DNA of 64,000 nt. Origin: Halogeometricum sp. S1BR25-6. GTDB lineage: Archaea; Halobacteriota; Halobacteria; Halobacteriales; Haloferacaceae. A model generated the notes under the pieces. It saw only the letters and a list, made by a program, of their open reading frames with translations. It was not told the DNA's origin and searched no databases. Numbering within the stretch: position 1 is the first letter of the stretch; each line of letters begins with the position of its first letter. Made by a program: the position numbers and the translations under genes. Shown piece after piece: positions 1 through 9,148 of this stretch. The stretch spans positions 496,001-560,000 of the forward strand of contig NZ_JAMQOP010000001.1 of NCBI RefSeq assembly GCF_031624495.1. The letters are read 5' to 3'.

Positions 1-226
1 CGGTGGCATCTCCGTCCCGCAGGCCGTCGACGTCGCGCCCCAGCGCCGCGTCGACCAGGCGCTGAAGTTCCTCGCCGACGGCACCGCCAGCGGCTCCTAC
101 AAGTCCACGACGAGCGCCGCCGAGGCGCTCGCCCAGCAACTCGTCGGCGCGTCGAACTACGACGTGCAGACGTACGCCATCAACCAGAAGGAAGAGCGCG
201 AACGCGTGGCCGAAGCGGCCCGATAA
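1..226 (+). CDS. rps7: 30S ribosomal protein S7 (3' end only)
   Basis: The window opens inside this gene; only the last 74 codons are present, read from base 2 to the TAA at 224-226. The fragment has the S7 signature [20 protein letters not shown] near its start and the conserved C-terminal helix ending in basic and acidic residues. S7 binds the 3' major domain of 16S rRNA in the small subunit head. Its position directly before EF-2 is the conserved archaeal str arrangement. The identification rests on the fragment plus this context. Confidence 0.93.
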   Translation, partial: GGISVPQAVDVAPQRRVDQALKFLADGTASGSYKSTTSAAEALAQQLVGASNYDVQTYAINQKEERERVAEAAR

Positions 227-333
227 GCCCGGTTCCGTTCTCTCTCGTCTCTCTTCGTCTCCTCTCCGATTTCGAACTGCCGAGCGACGGCCGAGTCGGT
301 CTCTCGAAGACGTCTCCAAGACGAGGCGTCGCC

Positions 334-1104
334 TCAGTCGGCCGCCGCGGACCCGCCGCTCGTCTTCGTCCCGACGGCGTAGGCCCGCGTCACGTCCACG
401 AGCGCCTTCCGGTAGTCGCTCTCGGTGGGGTCGGCCGCCAGCGAGCGGAACCGCCGCTTGAAGGCGGGGAGTTCCACGCTCGGGGCGTCGTCGGCGGCGG
501 CGTGGGCCAAGTCGTAGATGCGGTGGTCGTCGTCGATGAGGTCGTGTCGCTCCACCAGCGCGAGGGCGAACGCGGCGTTGACGGCGGTTATCTCGGGGTC
601 GGCGTCCGCGGTGACGAGTCGGGAGTCGGGCCACGGCGACGGGCCGGGGTTGGCGGCGACGGCGCGCGCGAGTTCGGATTCGAGGAAGTGAACGAGTTTC
701 TCCGCCGGCGCCAACGACAGCGTGATGTCGTCGGCGTAGATGTCCTTCATGTGGTTCGCTATCTGGTAGCAGTGCGCGAGCTTCCTGCGCTCGACGGAGT
801 TCCCGGAGAGCGCGAGGTAGAGCGCCTCCTCGGTCGACTGGACGTGCGAGGCGTGGCGCTCCTCGTTGCGGGCCATGTGAGAGAGTTCGTGGAGGACGAG
901 TTCGCGGGCCATGGCGCTCGTCGCGGCCTGCCGGGAGATGTTCAGGTCGTGTCTGTCGTCGTAGTGGGCCGCCCACGTCCGTTCGTCGGGGTCGTCGCGG
1001 ACGGAGACGTGAACGGGCTTCTCCAGGTCGTACTCAGTCTCGAAGAGGTCGACGGCGCTGAGAAACGGATCCGGCGGCGCGGACCCGAGCACTCGTATAT
1101 CCAT
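334..1104 (-). CDS. Conserved haloarchaeal protein with HExxH motif (DUF5781-like)
   Basis: About 256 residues from the ATG at 1104; a GTG five codons further upstream (1119) is an alternative start. The visible hallmark is HELSH near residue 73, followed by a second histidine-rich stretch (RHASH), which resembles the zinc-binding helix of gluzincin-like metallopeptidases. No signal peptide or membrane segment is seen, so it is probably cytoplasmic. The family assignment is from memory of haloarchaeal proteins at this locus between S7 and EF-2; peptidase activity is inference from the motif. It is transcribed against its translation-gene neighbours. Confidence 0.75.
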   Translation of the reverse strand: MDIRVLGSAPPDPFLSAVDLFETEYDLEKPVHVSVRDDPDERTWAAHYDDRHDLNISRQAATSAMARELVLHELSHMARNEERHASHVQSTEEALYLALSGNSVERRKLAHCYQIANHMKDIYADDITLSLAPAEKLVHFLESELARAVAANPGPSPWPDSRLVTADADPEITAVNAAFALALVERHDLIDDDHRIYDLAHAAADDAPSVELPAFKRRFRSLAADPTESDYRKALVDVTRAYAVGTKTSGGSAAAD

Positions 1105-1314
1105 GCGTATCGGTATCACGGCGTCTGCGACAAAGACTCTTGTGCCGACCGACGGATTCGGTCCCGGCCGCGCGGCGGCCGTCGGGGCGCGACCCGCCGA
1201 TATCCGGTATCGTGGGAAAAAGAGTCATACCGCGGCGAGAGCGCCGCGCAGCGGCCGTTTCGCCACCGGCAAAACACTACCCTTTTGACCCTCCTACCAG
1301 TACGAACCGGTATA

Positions 1315-3504
1315 ATGGGCCGACGAAAGAAAATCGTCCAAGAATGTGAGAAGCTGATGGACAAGCCGGAGCAGATCCGGAACATCGCCATCGCCGCTCA
1401 CGTCGACCACGGGAAGACCACCCTGACAGACAACCTCCTCGCCGGCGCGGGTATGATCGCCGACGAGGGCGAGGCGACGCGCCTCATGATGGACACCGAG
1501 GAGGACGAACAGGAACGCGGTATCACCATCGACGCGGCGAACGTGTCGATGACGCACGAGTACCAGGACAACAACCACCTCATCAACCTCATCGACACGC
1601 CGGGCCACGTCGACTTCGGTGGCGACGTGACGCGCGCGATGCGCGCCGTCGACGGCGCACTGGTCGTCGTCGACGCCGTCGAGGGTGCGATGCCGCAGAC
1701 CGAGACGGTCGTCCGGCAGGCGCTCCGCGAGGGCGTCAAGCCCGCGCTGTTCATCAACAAGGTCGACCGCCTCATCTCCGAACTGCAGGAGGGTCCCGAG
1801 GAGATGCAGCAGCGTCTCACCGACGTCATCGGCGACGTCAACGAACTCATCCGCGGGATGACCGAGGACAGAGACGACATCGACGACTGGACCGTCTCCG
1901 TCGAGGACGGCACCGTCGCCTTCGGGTCCGCCCTGTACAAGTGGGGCGTCTCGCTCCCGTCGATGCAGGAGACGGGCATGTCGTTCGGCGACATCATCGA
2001 ACTCGAACAGGACGGCAAGCGGCAGGAACTCCACGAGCGCACGCCCCTGTCGGACGTCGTCCTCGACATGGTCGCCAAGCACTTCCCCAACCCGCTCGAC
2101 GCCCAGCCCCGTCGTATCCCGCGCGTCTGGCGCGGCGACGACCAAACCGAACTCGCGCGGCAGATGCGCGAGGTCGACGACGACGGCGACGTCGTCTTCA
2201 TGGTGACCGACATCTCGATGGACCCCCACGCGGGCGAAATCGCGACCGGTCGCCTGTTCTCGGGGACCATCAAGAAGGGTCAAGAGCTGTACGTCTCGGG
2301 CACCGCGGGCAAGAACCGCGTACAGTCCGTCGGTATCTTCATGGGCGGCGAACGGGAGGAGTTGGACCGCGGCGTCCCCGCGGGGAACATCGCGGCCGTC
2401 ACGGGTCTCCGCGACGCCATCGCCGGTTCCACCGTCTCCTCCATCGAGATGACGCCGTTCGAGTCCATCGAGCACATCTCCGAGCCGGTCATCACGAAGT
2501 CCGTCGAGGCCAAGAGCATGGACGACCTGCCGAAACTCATCGAGACGCTCCAGCAGGTCGCAAAGGAGGACCCCACCATCCGCGTCGAGATTAACGAGGA
2601 CACCGGCGAGCACCTCATCAGCGGGCAGGGCGAACTCCACCTCGAGGTCATCACCCAGCGCATCCAGAAGAACCAGGGCATCCCGGTCCAGACCGGTGAG
2701 CCCATCGTGGTCTACCGCGAGGCGCCGCAGGACGCCTCCCGCGAGGTCGAGGGCGTCTCTCCGAACCGCCACAACAAGTTCTACATCACCGTCCAACCCC
2801 TCTCTGAGGACATCGTCGAGCAGATTCAGCTCGGCGAGGTGTCGATGGACATGCCCGAACTGGAGCGCCGCGAGGCGCTGCAGGAGGCCGGCATGGACAA
2901 AGACTCCTCGCAGAACGTCGAGCACATCCACGGGACGAACATCCTCCTCGACGACACGAAGGGTATCCAGCACCTGAACGAGACGATGGAACTCGTCATC
3001 GAGGGCCTCGACGAGGCGCTCGACGACGGTCCGCTGGCTGCCGAACCCGTACAGGGCGCGCTGCTGCGCCTGCACGACGCGCGACTCCACGAGGACACCA
3101 TCCACCGCGGTCCCGCGCAGGTCATCCCCGCGGTCCGCGAGGCCGTCCACCGCGCGCTCATCGACGCCAACATCAAGATGCTCGAACCCATCCAGAACGT
3201 CCGCATCGACGTTCCGTCCGAGCACATGGGGTCGGCATCCGGCGAGATTCAGGGTCGACGCGGCCGCGTCGACGACATGTACCAGGAGGGCGACCTCATG
3301 GTCATCGAGGGCATCGCGCCCGTCGAAGAGATGATCGGGTTCTCCTCGGACATCCGCTCGGCCACCGAGGGCCGCGCGTCGTGGAACACGGAGAACGCCG
3401 GCTTCCGCGTGCTCGCGGACAACCTCCAGCGCGACATCATCATGGAGATCCGAGAGCGCAAGGGAATGAAGCTCGAACTGCCGCAGTCCATCGACCAGTT
3501 CTGA
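1315..3504 (+). CDS. aef2: Translation elongation factor 2 (EF-2)
   Basis: 729 residues, the usual archaeal length. GTPase motifs are intact: AHVDHGKT at 28-35, DTPGH at 94-98 and NKVD at 148-151. The C-terminal domain IV carries the IHRG motif, whose histidine at about 597 is the expected diphthamide site. The factor drives GTP-dependent translocation on the ribosome. The start at 1315 is chosen because the protein then begins at [15 protein letters not shown], typical of the family; the open frame extends upstream but over non-coding sequence. A T-rich CTTTTGA about 27 bases upstream could be the TATA element of a leaderless message. Confidence 0.98.
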   Translation: MGRRKKIVQECEKLMDKPEQIRNIAIAAHVDHGKTTLTDNLLAGAGMIADEGEATRLMMDTEEDEQERGITIDAANVSMTHEYQDNNHLINLIDTPGHVDFGGDVTRAMRAVDGALVVVDAVEGAMPQTETVVRQALREGVKPALFINKVDRLISELQEGPEEMQQRLTDVIGDVNELIRGMTEDRDDIDDWTVSVEDGTVAFGSALYKWGVSLPSMQETGMSFGDIIELEQDGKRQELHERTPLSDVVLDMVAKHFPNPLDAQPRRIPRVWRGDDQTELARQMREVDDDGDVVFMVTDISMDPHAGEIATGRLFSGTIKKGQELYVSGTAGKNRVQSVGIFMGGEREELDRGVPAGNIAAVTGLRDAIAGSTVSSIEMTPFESIEHISEPVITKSVEAKSMDDLPKLIETLQQVAKEDPTIRVEINEDTGEHLISGQGELHLEVITQRIQKNQGIPVQTGEPIVVYREAPQDASREVEGVSPNRHNKFYITVQPLSEDIVEQIQLGEVSMDMPELERREALQEAGMDKDSSQNVEHIHGTNILLDDTKGIQHLNETMELVIEGLDEALDDGPLAAEPVQGALLRLHDARLHEDTIHRGPAQVIPAVREAVHRALIDANIKMLEPIQNVRIDVPSEHMGSASGEIQGRRGRVDDMYQEGDLMVIEGIAPVEEMIGFSSDIRSATEGRASWNTENAGFRVLADNLQRDIIMEIRERKGMKLELPQSIDQF

Positions 3505-3637
3505 GCTGAGAGACGCGACGGCGGCGCGTCCGTCGCCGCGTCACCGCTTCCCCCGCCGTCGGCCCGCTCCGTTTCGTTATCTTTCTCGATAATTAACACT
3601 GAGAATACCTGTTCTCGCGCCCCGTCCATTCGGACGT

Positions 3638-4769
3638 ATGCTCACGAGAGTTCTTACGCTCGCGGAGCGCGTCGGGTTCGGGTCGCCCCCCGAGTCCGCC
3701 GTGCGGCAGTCGACCTCTGCAGTTCGCGTCGCCGCCAGCGGCCTCGTCGCGCTGACCGGTTTCGTCCTCCTCGTCCCGAACCTCGCGCCGTTCCTCCGCG
3801 GCGCGGACGACGGCCTCGTCGTCGCCCTCTCGCTGCTCGGGTCGGCCGTCTCGGCCGGACTCGTCGCCGCCGGCGGCCTGCTGTACCGGAGTCGCTTCAG
3901 CGACCGCAACGCCGCCCGTATCGCCGTCTGGAACCTCCTCGGCGTCTCGTCCTCGGAAGCGTCATGGCCGCGCACGCCGCCGCGCAGGGGGTGTTCGCGG
4001 GCGGCGTCGACGCCGCGGCGTTCACCGTCGGCAATCTTCTAGCTATTGGCGCGGCCGCGCACGTCATCATCGGCGTCTACGACGCCCGCCGGGTCCGCGC
4101 GGAGCAACTCGCGCGACAGCGCCGGCAGACGGCCGTGTTGAACCGCGTCCTCCGGCACAACCTCCGCAACGAGGCGCAGGTGCTCACCGGGCACGCGGAC
4201 ATCGTCGCCGGCGCCGCCGGCGATGACGGAACCCTCGCGCGGTCGGCGGCGGCGCTTCAGCGGAGTTCCGGCGCGGTCAGCAGCCTCGCCGACGGCGCGA
4301 AGGCCATCACGCAGGCGCAAGAGCGCGAGGCGTCCGAGTACGTCGAAACCGACCTCTCGGCCGTCGCGCGCGCGCCGCCGACGCCGCCCGCGGGCGCTAC
4401 CCGGAGGCGACCGTTCGCCTCGACGCCGAGGCCGGCCTCGACGCGACGGTGCTCGGTAGCGCGGGCGTCCGCACGGCGCTGGACGAACTTCTGAAGAACT
4501 CAGTGGAACACGGCGGCTCGGCCGTCGACGTGGGGGTCTACGTCTCGCCCGACGCCGTCGAACTCCGCGTGAGCGACGACGGGCCGGGCATCCCGGCCCA
4601 CGAACGCGACGTGGTCACCGGCGACGCCGAGATAACCTCGCTCACGCACGGCAGCGGCCTCGGCCTGTGGGTCGTCGAAGCCGTCGCCGCCTCGCACGGG
4701 GCGACGCTGACGTTCGCCGACCGGGAGGACGGCGGCGCCGTCGTCTCCCTGACGTTCCCGCGGGCGTAG
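3638..4769 (+). pseudogene. Membrane sensor histidine kinase, disrupted by two frameshifts
   Basis: Three consecutive reading frames together make one haloarchaeal sensor kinase. The first (from ATG 3638) encodes hydrophobic N-terminal helices; the second continues with a further membrane helix and the H-box VLRHNLRNE; the third contains the ATPase boxes ELLKNSVEH (N), DDGPGIP (G1) and GSGLGLW (G2), ending at TAG 4767-4769. The phase changes at about 3941-3950 and again at about 4367-4382 in a GCGCGCGCC-rich stretch, each equivalent to one lost base. Every key motif survives, so the decay is recent, or the shifts are sequence errors. No response regulator lies nearby. Confidence 0.8.
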
Positions 4770-4955
4770 GCGCCCCTCGACGCTTTCTCCTCCCCGCCGG
4801 CCGCCCGGACCCGACGCAGTTCGCCCGCTGACGCCGAGCGGTTCGTGCGGTTCACGACCGCACGCTCCCGGTTCCGGGATACCGCTGTTTCCTCATCGGT
4901 AACGCAGGACACGCCTCGCGGTCGCGGACGGCGGACAGATTTGCAATCGACGAAG

Positions 4956-4964
4956 GCTTATAAC
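4956..4964 (+). promoter_or_regulatory. TATA box for the ACT-hom transcript
   Basis: TTATAA at 4958-4963, centred about 27 bases before the ATG at 4988. In haloarchaea transcription starts about 25-30 bases after the TATA centre, so the message would begin at or next to that ATG. The placement is seen in the sequence; the start site is inferred. Confidence 0.6.
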
Positions 4965-4987
4965 GCGCGCACCGAGTGCACGATAGT

Positions 4988-5092
4988 ATGCTGACGGGGT
5001 CACACCGCCCGGCACGCATCGGTACGGAGCCACAGCGCGATTCCTCCCTGCCGACGACACCGGCGCCGGGTGTCGCGGGGGTGGCGCGATGA
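4988..5092 (+). CDS. Candidate 34-residue leader peptide ahead of the ACT-hom operon
   Basis: A 34-codon ORF from ATG 4988 whose TGA (5090-5092) overlaps the ATG of the next gene (ATGA). It lies where a TATA box predicts a leaderless transcript to begin, so it would be the first thing translated. Its sequence is basic and rich in Pro, Thr and Gly and resembles no family I know. Four of its 34 codons are Thr codons, and threonine is an end product of the downstream pathway. It may be a leader that couples or regulates translation of the operon, or chance coding; the confidence reflects that. Confidence 0.35.
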   Translation: MLTGSHRPARIGTEPQRDSSLPTTPAPGVAGVAR

Positions 5093-5673
5093 CGGGCGCC
5101 GGGGCCGGGGTCGAACCCGAATCCGAGTCCGAGGCCGCTCCCGAGACTGACGGCGGTGAGCAGCCGAAGCCGCACACGATACGGCTGGAACTCGCCGACG
5201 AACCGGGGCAGCTCCTCGACGCGCTCCGCCCCATCTCCGAGAACGGCGGCAACCTCCTCTCCATCTTCCACGAGCGGGGGAACCTCACCCCCCGCGGCCG
5301 CATCCCGGTCGAGGTCGACTTGGAGTGTCTGCCCGAGCGGTTCGAGACTATCGTCGACGCCCTCCGCTCGGAGGGGGTGAACGTCATCCAGGCGGGCGCC
5401 GAGCACTACGGGGAGACACTGACGGTCCTGCTCGTGGGTCACCTCGTCGATACCGACCTCTCCGATACGCTCCGGCGCATCGAGCAGTGCTCCTCGGCGT
5501 CGCTGACGAACGTCTCGCTGAGCGCGCCCGAGGGCCGCGACGACGTGTCGAGCGCCAGCCTCCGGTTGGCGACGCACACGGGTCGGACCGAGGACGCCCT
5601 CGAAGTCGTCCGCGACGTGGCCGCGGAGAAGGACCTGCACGTCGTCGAACCGCTCACGGAGGCGGGCCAATGA
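5089..5673 (+). CDS. Protein with two ACT amino-acid-binding domains
   Basis: 194 residues: an acidic, low-complexity N-terminus (about 1-27), one ACT domain at about 30-100 beginning HTIRLELADEPGQLLDAL, and a second ACT-like domain at about 108-188. ACT domains bind amino acids and usually confer feedback control. The stop overlaps the homoserine dehydrogenase start (ATGA at 5670-5673), implying translational coupling. The downstream enzyme is of the short form lacking its own C-terminal ACT domain, so this is probably its separate regulatory subunit sensing threonine or another end product (inference). The ATG at 5089 overlaps the stop of the short upstream ORF. Confidence 0.88.
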   Translation: MTGAGAGVEPESESEAAPETDGGEQPKPHTIRLELADEPGQLLDALRPISENGGNLLSIFHERGNLTPRGRIPVEVDLECLPERFETIVDALRSEGVNVIQAGAEHYGETLTVLLVGHLVDTDLSDTLRRIEQCSSASLTNVSLSAPEGRDDVSSASLRLATHTGRTEDALEVVRDVAAEKDLHVVEPLTEAGQ

Positions 5674-6626
5674 GCGGCAAGCGCCTCGCCGTCGTCGGCG
5701 CCGGCGCCGTGGGCGGGTCGGTGGTCGAACTCGCCCGCGAGTACGGCCACACCGTCACGGCGTTCGCGGACTCGTCTTCGGCCGTCGTCGACGCCGACGG
5801 CATCGACGTCGACTCGACGCTCTCGCGCAAGGAGTCGGAGGGTCGCGTCGGGTCGGCCGACCCGGAGGCGGCGCTGGACGCCGAGTACGACGTGCTCGTC
5901 GAGGCGACGCCGACGACGCTCGGCGACGCCGAACCGGGCTTCTCGCACCTGCGGACCGCGCTCGAACGCGACCGACACGTCGTGCTGGCGAACAAGGGGC
6001 CGGTCGCCGAGCGGTACGCGGACCTGACGGCGCTCGAACGCGAGAGCGCGGGCGAGGTGCGCTTCGAGGCCACCGTCGGCGGCGCCATCCCGGTGCTCTC
6101 GACGGTCGAGGACCTCACGCCCGGCCACGTCACCGCCGCGCGCGGCGTTCTCAACGGGACGGCGAACTTCATCCTCTCGCGGATGGCCGCGGAGGGACTC
6201 GGCTACGAACACGTCCTCGCGGAGGCGCAAGACCTCGGCGTGGCCGAGGCCGACCCCGCCTTCGACGTCGAGGGGACGGACGCGGCGCTGAAGTGCGTCA
6301 TCCTCGCGAACGTCCTCGCGGAGGGCGACCGCGAGTACACCCTCGCGGACGCAGACGTGGAGGGCATCCAGAACGTCCCCGGGAGCGCCCTGGAACTCGC
6401 CGCGGAGGACGGACAGACGATACGCCTCATCGGCGAGTGCACGCCGGAAGCGGTTCGGGTCAGCCCCCGTCTCGTGCCGCAGAACGCGGCGCTCGCCGTC
6501 ACCGGCACGCGGAACATCGTTCAGTTGGAGACCGAACACGCCGGTCAGTTGAACATCAGCGGCCGCGGCGCGGGCGGCCCGGAAACGGCCTCGGCGGTGC
6601 TGGCCGACGTCGGTCGTCTCGACTAG
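5670..6626 (+). CDS. hom: Homoserine dehydrogenase
   Basis: 318 residues. An N-terminal Rossmann fold has VGAGAVGG at 9-16 for NAD(P)H, the conserved NKGPVA segment starts at about 108, and the catalytic domain follows with GGAIPVLS and LNGTANFILS. The enzyme reduces aspartate semialdehyde to homoserine, the branch point to threonine, isoleucine and methionine. The protein stops after the catalytic domain and lacks the C-terminal ACT domain of many bacterial enzymes; that function appears to be supplied by the overlapping upstream gene. The ATGA overlap fixes the start at 5670. Confidence 0.95.
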   Translation: MSGKRLAVVGAGAVGGSVVELAREYGHTVTAFADSSSAVVDADGIDVDSTLSRKESEGRVGSADPEAALDAEYDVLVEATPTTLGDAEPGFSHLRTALERDRHVVLANKGPVAERYADLTALERESAGEVRFEATVGGAIPVLSTVEDLTPGHVTAARGVLNGTANFILSRMAAEGLGYEHVLAEAQDLGVAEADPAFDVEGTDAALKCVILANVLAEGDREYTLADADVEGIQNVPGSALELAAEDGQTIRLIGECTPEAVRVSPRLVPQNAALAVTGTRNIVQLETEHAGQLNISGRGAGGPETASAVLADVGRLD

Positions 6627-6810
6627 CAGACCGCCGACTCGCGCGCTCTCTGCGCCGAAACTGACGGGTCGTGACACGCGCTCGCAGTCGTGCGGTGCGC
6701 TCGCATAAAACGCGGTACGCGGCCGTCTCGGCGCGTATACGTATCGAAATGGTTTTAGGTCCATCTGGCTAAACACGCCAACACAGAGCGCCTTAGCGCG
6801 TGACCTACCC

Positions 6811-8076
6811 ATGAGTGACAAACCGCACCAGAACTTGGCCATCATCGGCCACGTTGACCACGGCAAGAGTACGCTGGTCGGACGACTCCTGTTCGAGACA
6901 GGATCCGTTCCGGAACACGTAATCGAGCAGCACCGAGAAGAAGCAGAGGAGAAGGGCAAGGGCGGCTTCGAGTTCGCCTACGTCATGGACAACCTCGCCG
7001 AAGAGCGAGAGCGCGGTGTCACCATCGACATCGCCCACCAGGAGTTCGACACGGACGAGTACTACTTCACCATCGTCGACTGTCCTGGCCACCGCGACTT
7101 CGTGAAGAACATGATCACGGGGGCCTCGCAGGCCGACAACGCCGTCCTCGTGGTCGCCGCCGACGACGGCGTCGCACCTCAGACCCGAGAGCACGTCTTC
7201 CTGGCCCGCACGCTGGGTATCAACGAGCTCATCATCGCGGTCAACAAGATGGACGTCGTCGACTACAGCGAGGACACCTACAACGAGGTCAAAGAGGAGG
7301 TTCAGCAGCTCCTCAAGCAGGTCCGTTTCCGTTCGGACGACGCGACCTACATCCCCATCTCGGCGTTCGAGGGCGACAACATAGCCGAGCGCTCGGACAA
7401 CACCGACTGGTACGACGGCGAGATCCTGCTCGAGGCTCTCAACAGTCTGCCGGAGACGGAGCCGCCGACGGACGCGCCGCTTCGCCTCCCCATCCAGGAC
7501 GTCTACACCATCTCGGGCATCGGTACCGTCCCCGTCGGACGTATCGAGACCGGTACGCTCAACCCCGGTAACAACGTCTCCTTCCAGCCCTCGGACGTGG
7601 GCGGCGAAGTGAAGACGGTCGAGATGCACCACGAGGAAGTCGACAGCGCCGGGCCCGGCGACAACGTCGGGTTCAACGTGCGCGGCGTCGGCAAGGACGA
7701 CATCCGCCGCGGCGACGTCTGCGGTCCCGCGGACGACCCGCCGTCGGTCGCCGAGACGTTCAAGGCCCAGATCGTCGTGATGCAGCACCCCTCGGTCATC
7801 ACCGCGGGTTACACGCCGGTCTTCCACGCGCACACCGCGCAGGTCGCGTGTACCATCGAGGCCATCGACCAGAAGCTCGACCCCGCGTCGGGCGAGGTCG
7901 CAGAGGAGAACCCCGACTTCATCAAGTCCGGCGACGCGGCGGTCGTCACCGTCCGCCCGCAGAAGCCGCTTAGCATCGAACCGTCCGGCGAGATTCCGGA
8001 GCTCGGTTCCTTCGCAGTCCGCGACATGGGTCAGACCATCGCGGCCGGGAAGGTCCTCGAGGTCAACGAGCGATAG
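6811..8076 (+). CDS. tuf: Translation elongation factor 1-alpha
   Basis: 421 residues. GTP-binding motifs: GHVDHGKS at 13-20, DCPGH at 90-94 and NKMD at 145-148, followed by two beta-barrel domains. It delivers aminoacyl-tRNA to the ribosomal A site. The start at 6811 gives the canonical archaeal N-terminus [19 protein letters not shown]. The stop (8074-8076) abuts the ATG of rps10 with no gap, so the two are co-transcribed, as elsewhere in archaea. A T-rich GGTTTTAGG at about 6751-6759 is a possible TATA element, which would leave a leader of roughly 30 bases. Confidence 0.98.
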   Translation: MSDKPHQNLAIIGHVDHGKSTLVGRLLFETGSVPEHVIEQHREEAEEKGKGGFEFAYVMDNLAEERERGVTIDIAHQEFDTDEYYFTIVDCPGHRDFVKNMITGASQADNAVLVVAADDGVAPQTREHVFLARTLGINELIIAVNKMDVVDYSEDTYNEVKEEVQQLLKQVRFRSDDATYIPISAFEGDNIAERSDNTDWYDGEILLEALNSLPETEPPTDAPLRLPIQDVYTISGIGTVPVGRIETGTLNPGNNVSFQPSDVGGEVKTVEMHHEEVDSAGPGDNVGFNVRGVGKDDIRRGDVCGPADDPPSVAETFKAQIVVMQHPSVITAGYTPVFHAHTAQVACTIEAIDQKLDPASGEVAEENPDFIKSGDAAVVTVRPQKPLSIEPSGEIPELGSFAVRDMGQTIAAGKVLEVNER

Positions 8077-8385
8077 ATGCAGCAGGCACGCGTTCGTCTC
8101 GCCGGGACCAGCCCGGACGACCTCGACGACATCTGCGACGACGTCCGCGAAATCGCGAACAAGACGGGCGTCAACCTCAGCGGACCGATTCCGCTGCCGA
8201 CGAAGACCCTGGAGGTTCCCACCCGCAAGTCCCCCGACGGCGAGGGGACGGCGACGTGGGAGCACTGGGAGATGCGCGTCCACAAGCGTCTCATCGACAT
8301 CGACGCCGACGAACGCGCCCTGCGTCAGCTGATGCGGATTCAGGTGCCGAGCGACGTCAGCATCGAGATCGTTCTCGAAGACTGA
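8077..8385 (+). CDS. rps10: 30S ribosomal protein S10
   Basis: 102 residues with S10 hallmarks: the start [20 protein letters not shown], the loop segment [10 protein letters not shown], and the end [15 protein letters not shown]10 sits in the 30S head; its bacterial homologue also works in antitermination (NusE). It follows EF-1alpha with zero spacing, so its translation is probably coupled to it. Confidence 0.97.
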   Translation: MQQARVRLAGTSPDDLDDICDDVREIANKTGVNLSGPIPLPTKTLEVPTRKSPDGEGTATWEHWEMRVHKRLIDIDADERALRQLMRIQVPSDVSIEIVLED

Positions 8386-8651
8386 CTCGCTTCCCTGCCG
8401 CATCGACTCGCGTCGTCCACGCGGACGACGAACCGGCGCGCGTCTGGCCGCTCGACTCGAAGCCACGACGCTAAGGCGCACGCGCCGCTTTCTCTCGCGT
8501 TTCTCGCTCCGGTGAGCGGCTGCTTTGTTTCGCCCTCGCCGTTCGTCGGCCTGCGGAGACCGCACGACTGCGGTCGTGTCCCGTGTCAGTGCCTCTCTCG
8601 CCGGCTGCGAAACAGAAGGTACAAATGACCGGACGCCTTCGAACGAAGTGC

Positions 8652-8723
8652 GGGCTCGTAGATCAGTGGCAGATCGCTTCCTTCGCAAGGAAGAGGCCCG
8701 GGGTTCAAATCCCCGCGAGTCCA
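8652..8723 (+). tRNA. tRNA-Ala (anticodon CGC)
   Basis: A 72-base cloverleaf without intron and without an encoded CCA tail. The acceptor stem GGGCTCG pairs with CGAGTCC, followed by discriminator A. The anticodon stem CTTCC/GGAAG encloses loop TTCGCAA with anticodon CGC at 8684-8686, which decodes GCG alanine codons. The T-arm is GGGG-TTCAAAT-CCCC. The gene lies downstream of rps10. Its 3' end is repeated twice further downstream (see the repeat entries). Confidence 0.96.
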
Positions 8724-8732
8724 CTACATTCT

Positions 8733-8773
8733 CTCGACACCACCGACGAGCGAAGCGAGTCGCGTGTGTCGAG
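8733..8773 (+). repeat. Inverted repeat just after tRNA-Ala
   Basis: CTCGACAC at 8733-8740 is the exact reverse complement of GTGTCGAG at 8766-8773, giving an 8-bp stem with an AG-rich loop. It begins 10 bases after the tRNA end. It may aid 3' processing or termination, or be part of the integration scar. Confidence 0.5.
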
Positions 8774-8833
8774 TGCTGACGTGTACTGTCCGAGCGGAGA
8801 TTTGAGCAGCGAGCGAACGTAGTGAGCGAGTGA

Positions 8834-8854
8834 GTTCAAATCCCCGCGAGTCCA
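8834..8854 (+). repeat. Second copy of the tRNA-Ala 3' end (att-like)
   Basis: These 21 bases are identical to the tRNA 3' segment at 8703-8723 (T-loop, T-stem 3' strand, acceptor 3' strand and discriminator). The rest of the tRNA is absent, so this is not a gene. Direct repeats of a tRNA 3' end are what tyrosine-integrase elements leave behind. No integrase is present here. Confidence 0.8.
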
Positions 8855-8904
8855 TTTCCTTTCGCTCACTTCGTTCGCTCCAGTCGATGGACTCGCTTGC
8901 TGCT

Positions 8905-8978
8905 CGAAAATCTTCGATTTTCGGCATGACGAGACGGCTTCGCCGTCTCGAACCACCCCGCTCGCTTCGCTCGCGGGG
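8905..8978. repeat. Three consecutive perfect hairpins
   Basis: Stem CGAAAATC/GATTTTCG (8905-8923, loop TTC), stem CGAGACGGC/GCCGTCTCG (8930-8950, loop TTC) and stem CCCCGC/GCGGGG (8956-8978). They lie between the second and third tRNA 3' fragments. Similar TTC-loop palindromes are common in haloarchaeal intergenic DNA; their function here is unknown. Confidence 0.75.
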
Positions 8979-8979
8979 A

Positions 8980-9022
8980 CCCCGCGAGTCCACTAACTTC
9001 TCTCGACACCGTTGATGAGCGA
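8980..9022 (+). repeat. Third copy of the tRNA-Ala 3' end with its natural flank
   Basis: CCCCGCGAGTCCACTA at 8980-8995 repeats tRNA bases 8711-8723 plus three flanking bases. The similarity continues with TTCTCTCGACACC and a GATGAGCG-like tail, matching the DNA directly after the real tRNA (8724-8753). The shared flank indicates that the DNA between the copies was inserted or duplicated at this site. Confidence 0.75.
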
Positions 9023-9148
9023 CCTACGCGCCGACACCTCGCACGCCACTCGTCCAAACCACTGCAACCGCAGATTTTTCTAATCTGACAACGGTGACAC
9101 GAGTAGGAAACGCCGCGATTCGCGCGACGCGAGCGGCGAGGACAACCA

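Noticed and set aside
502-1314. In-frame extension of EF-2 upstream to make a 1000-residue protein
   Set aside because: The extra 271 codons are antisense to the DUF5781-like gene and low-complexity; EF-2 length and N-terminus fit the start at 1315.
1294-3225. A 643-codon open frame opposite EF-2
   Set aside because: GC-rich shadow: Asp/Val/Arg-rich with no motif, fully antisense to a certain gene.
6805-8724. A 639-codon open frame opposite EF-1alpha and S10
   Set aside because: It is the complement of two conserved genes and the tRNA; composition is typical of antisense frames in high-GC DNA.
8826-8854. A second tRNA-Ala gene
   Set aside because: Only the 3' 21 bases of the tRNA are present; there is no acceptor 5' strand, D-arm or anticodon.
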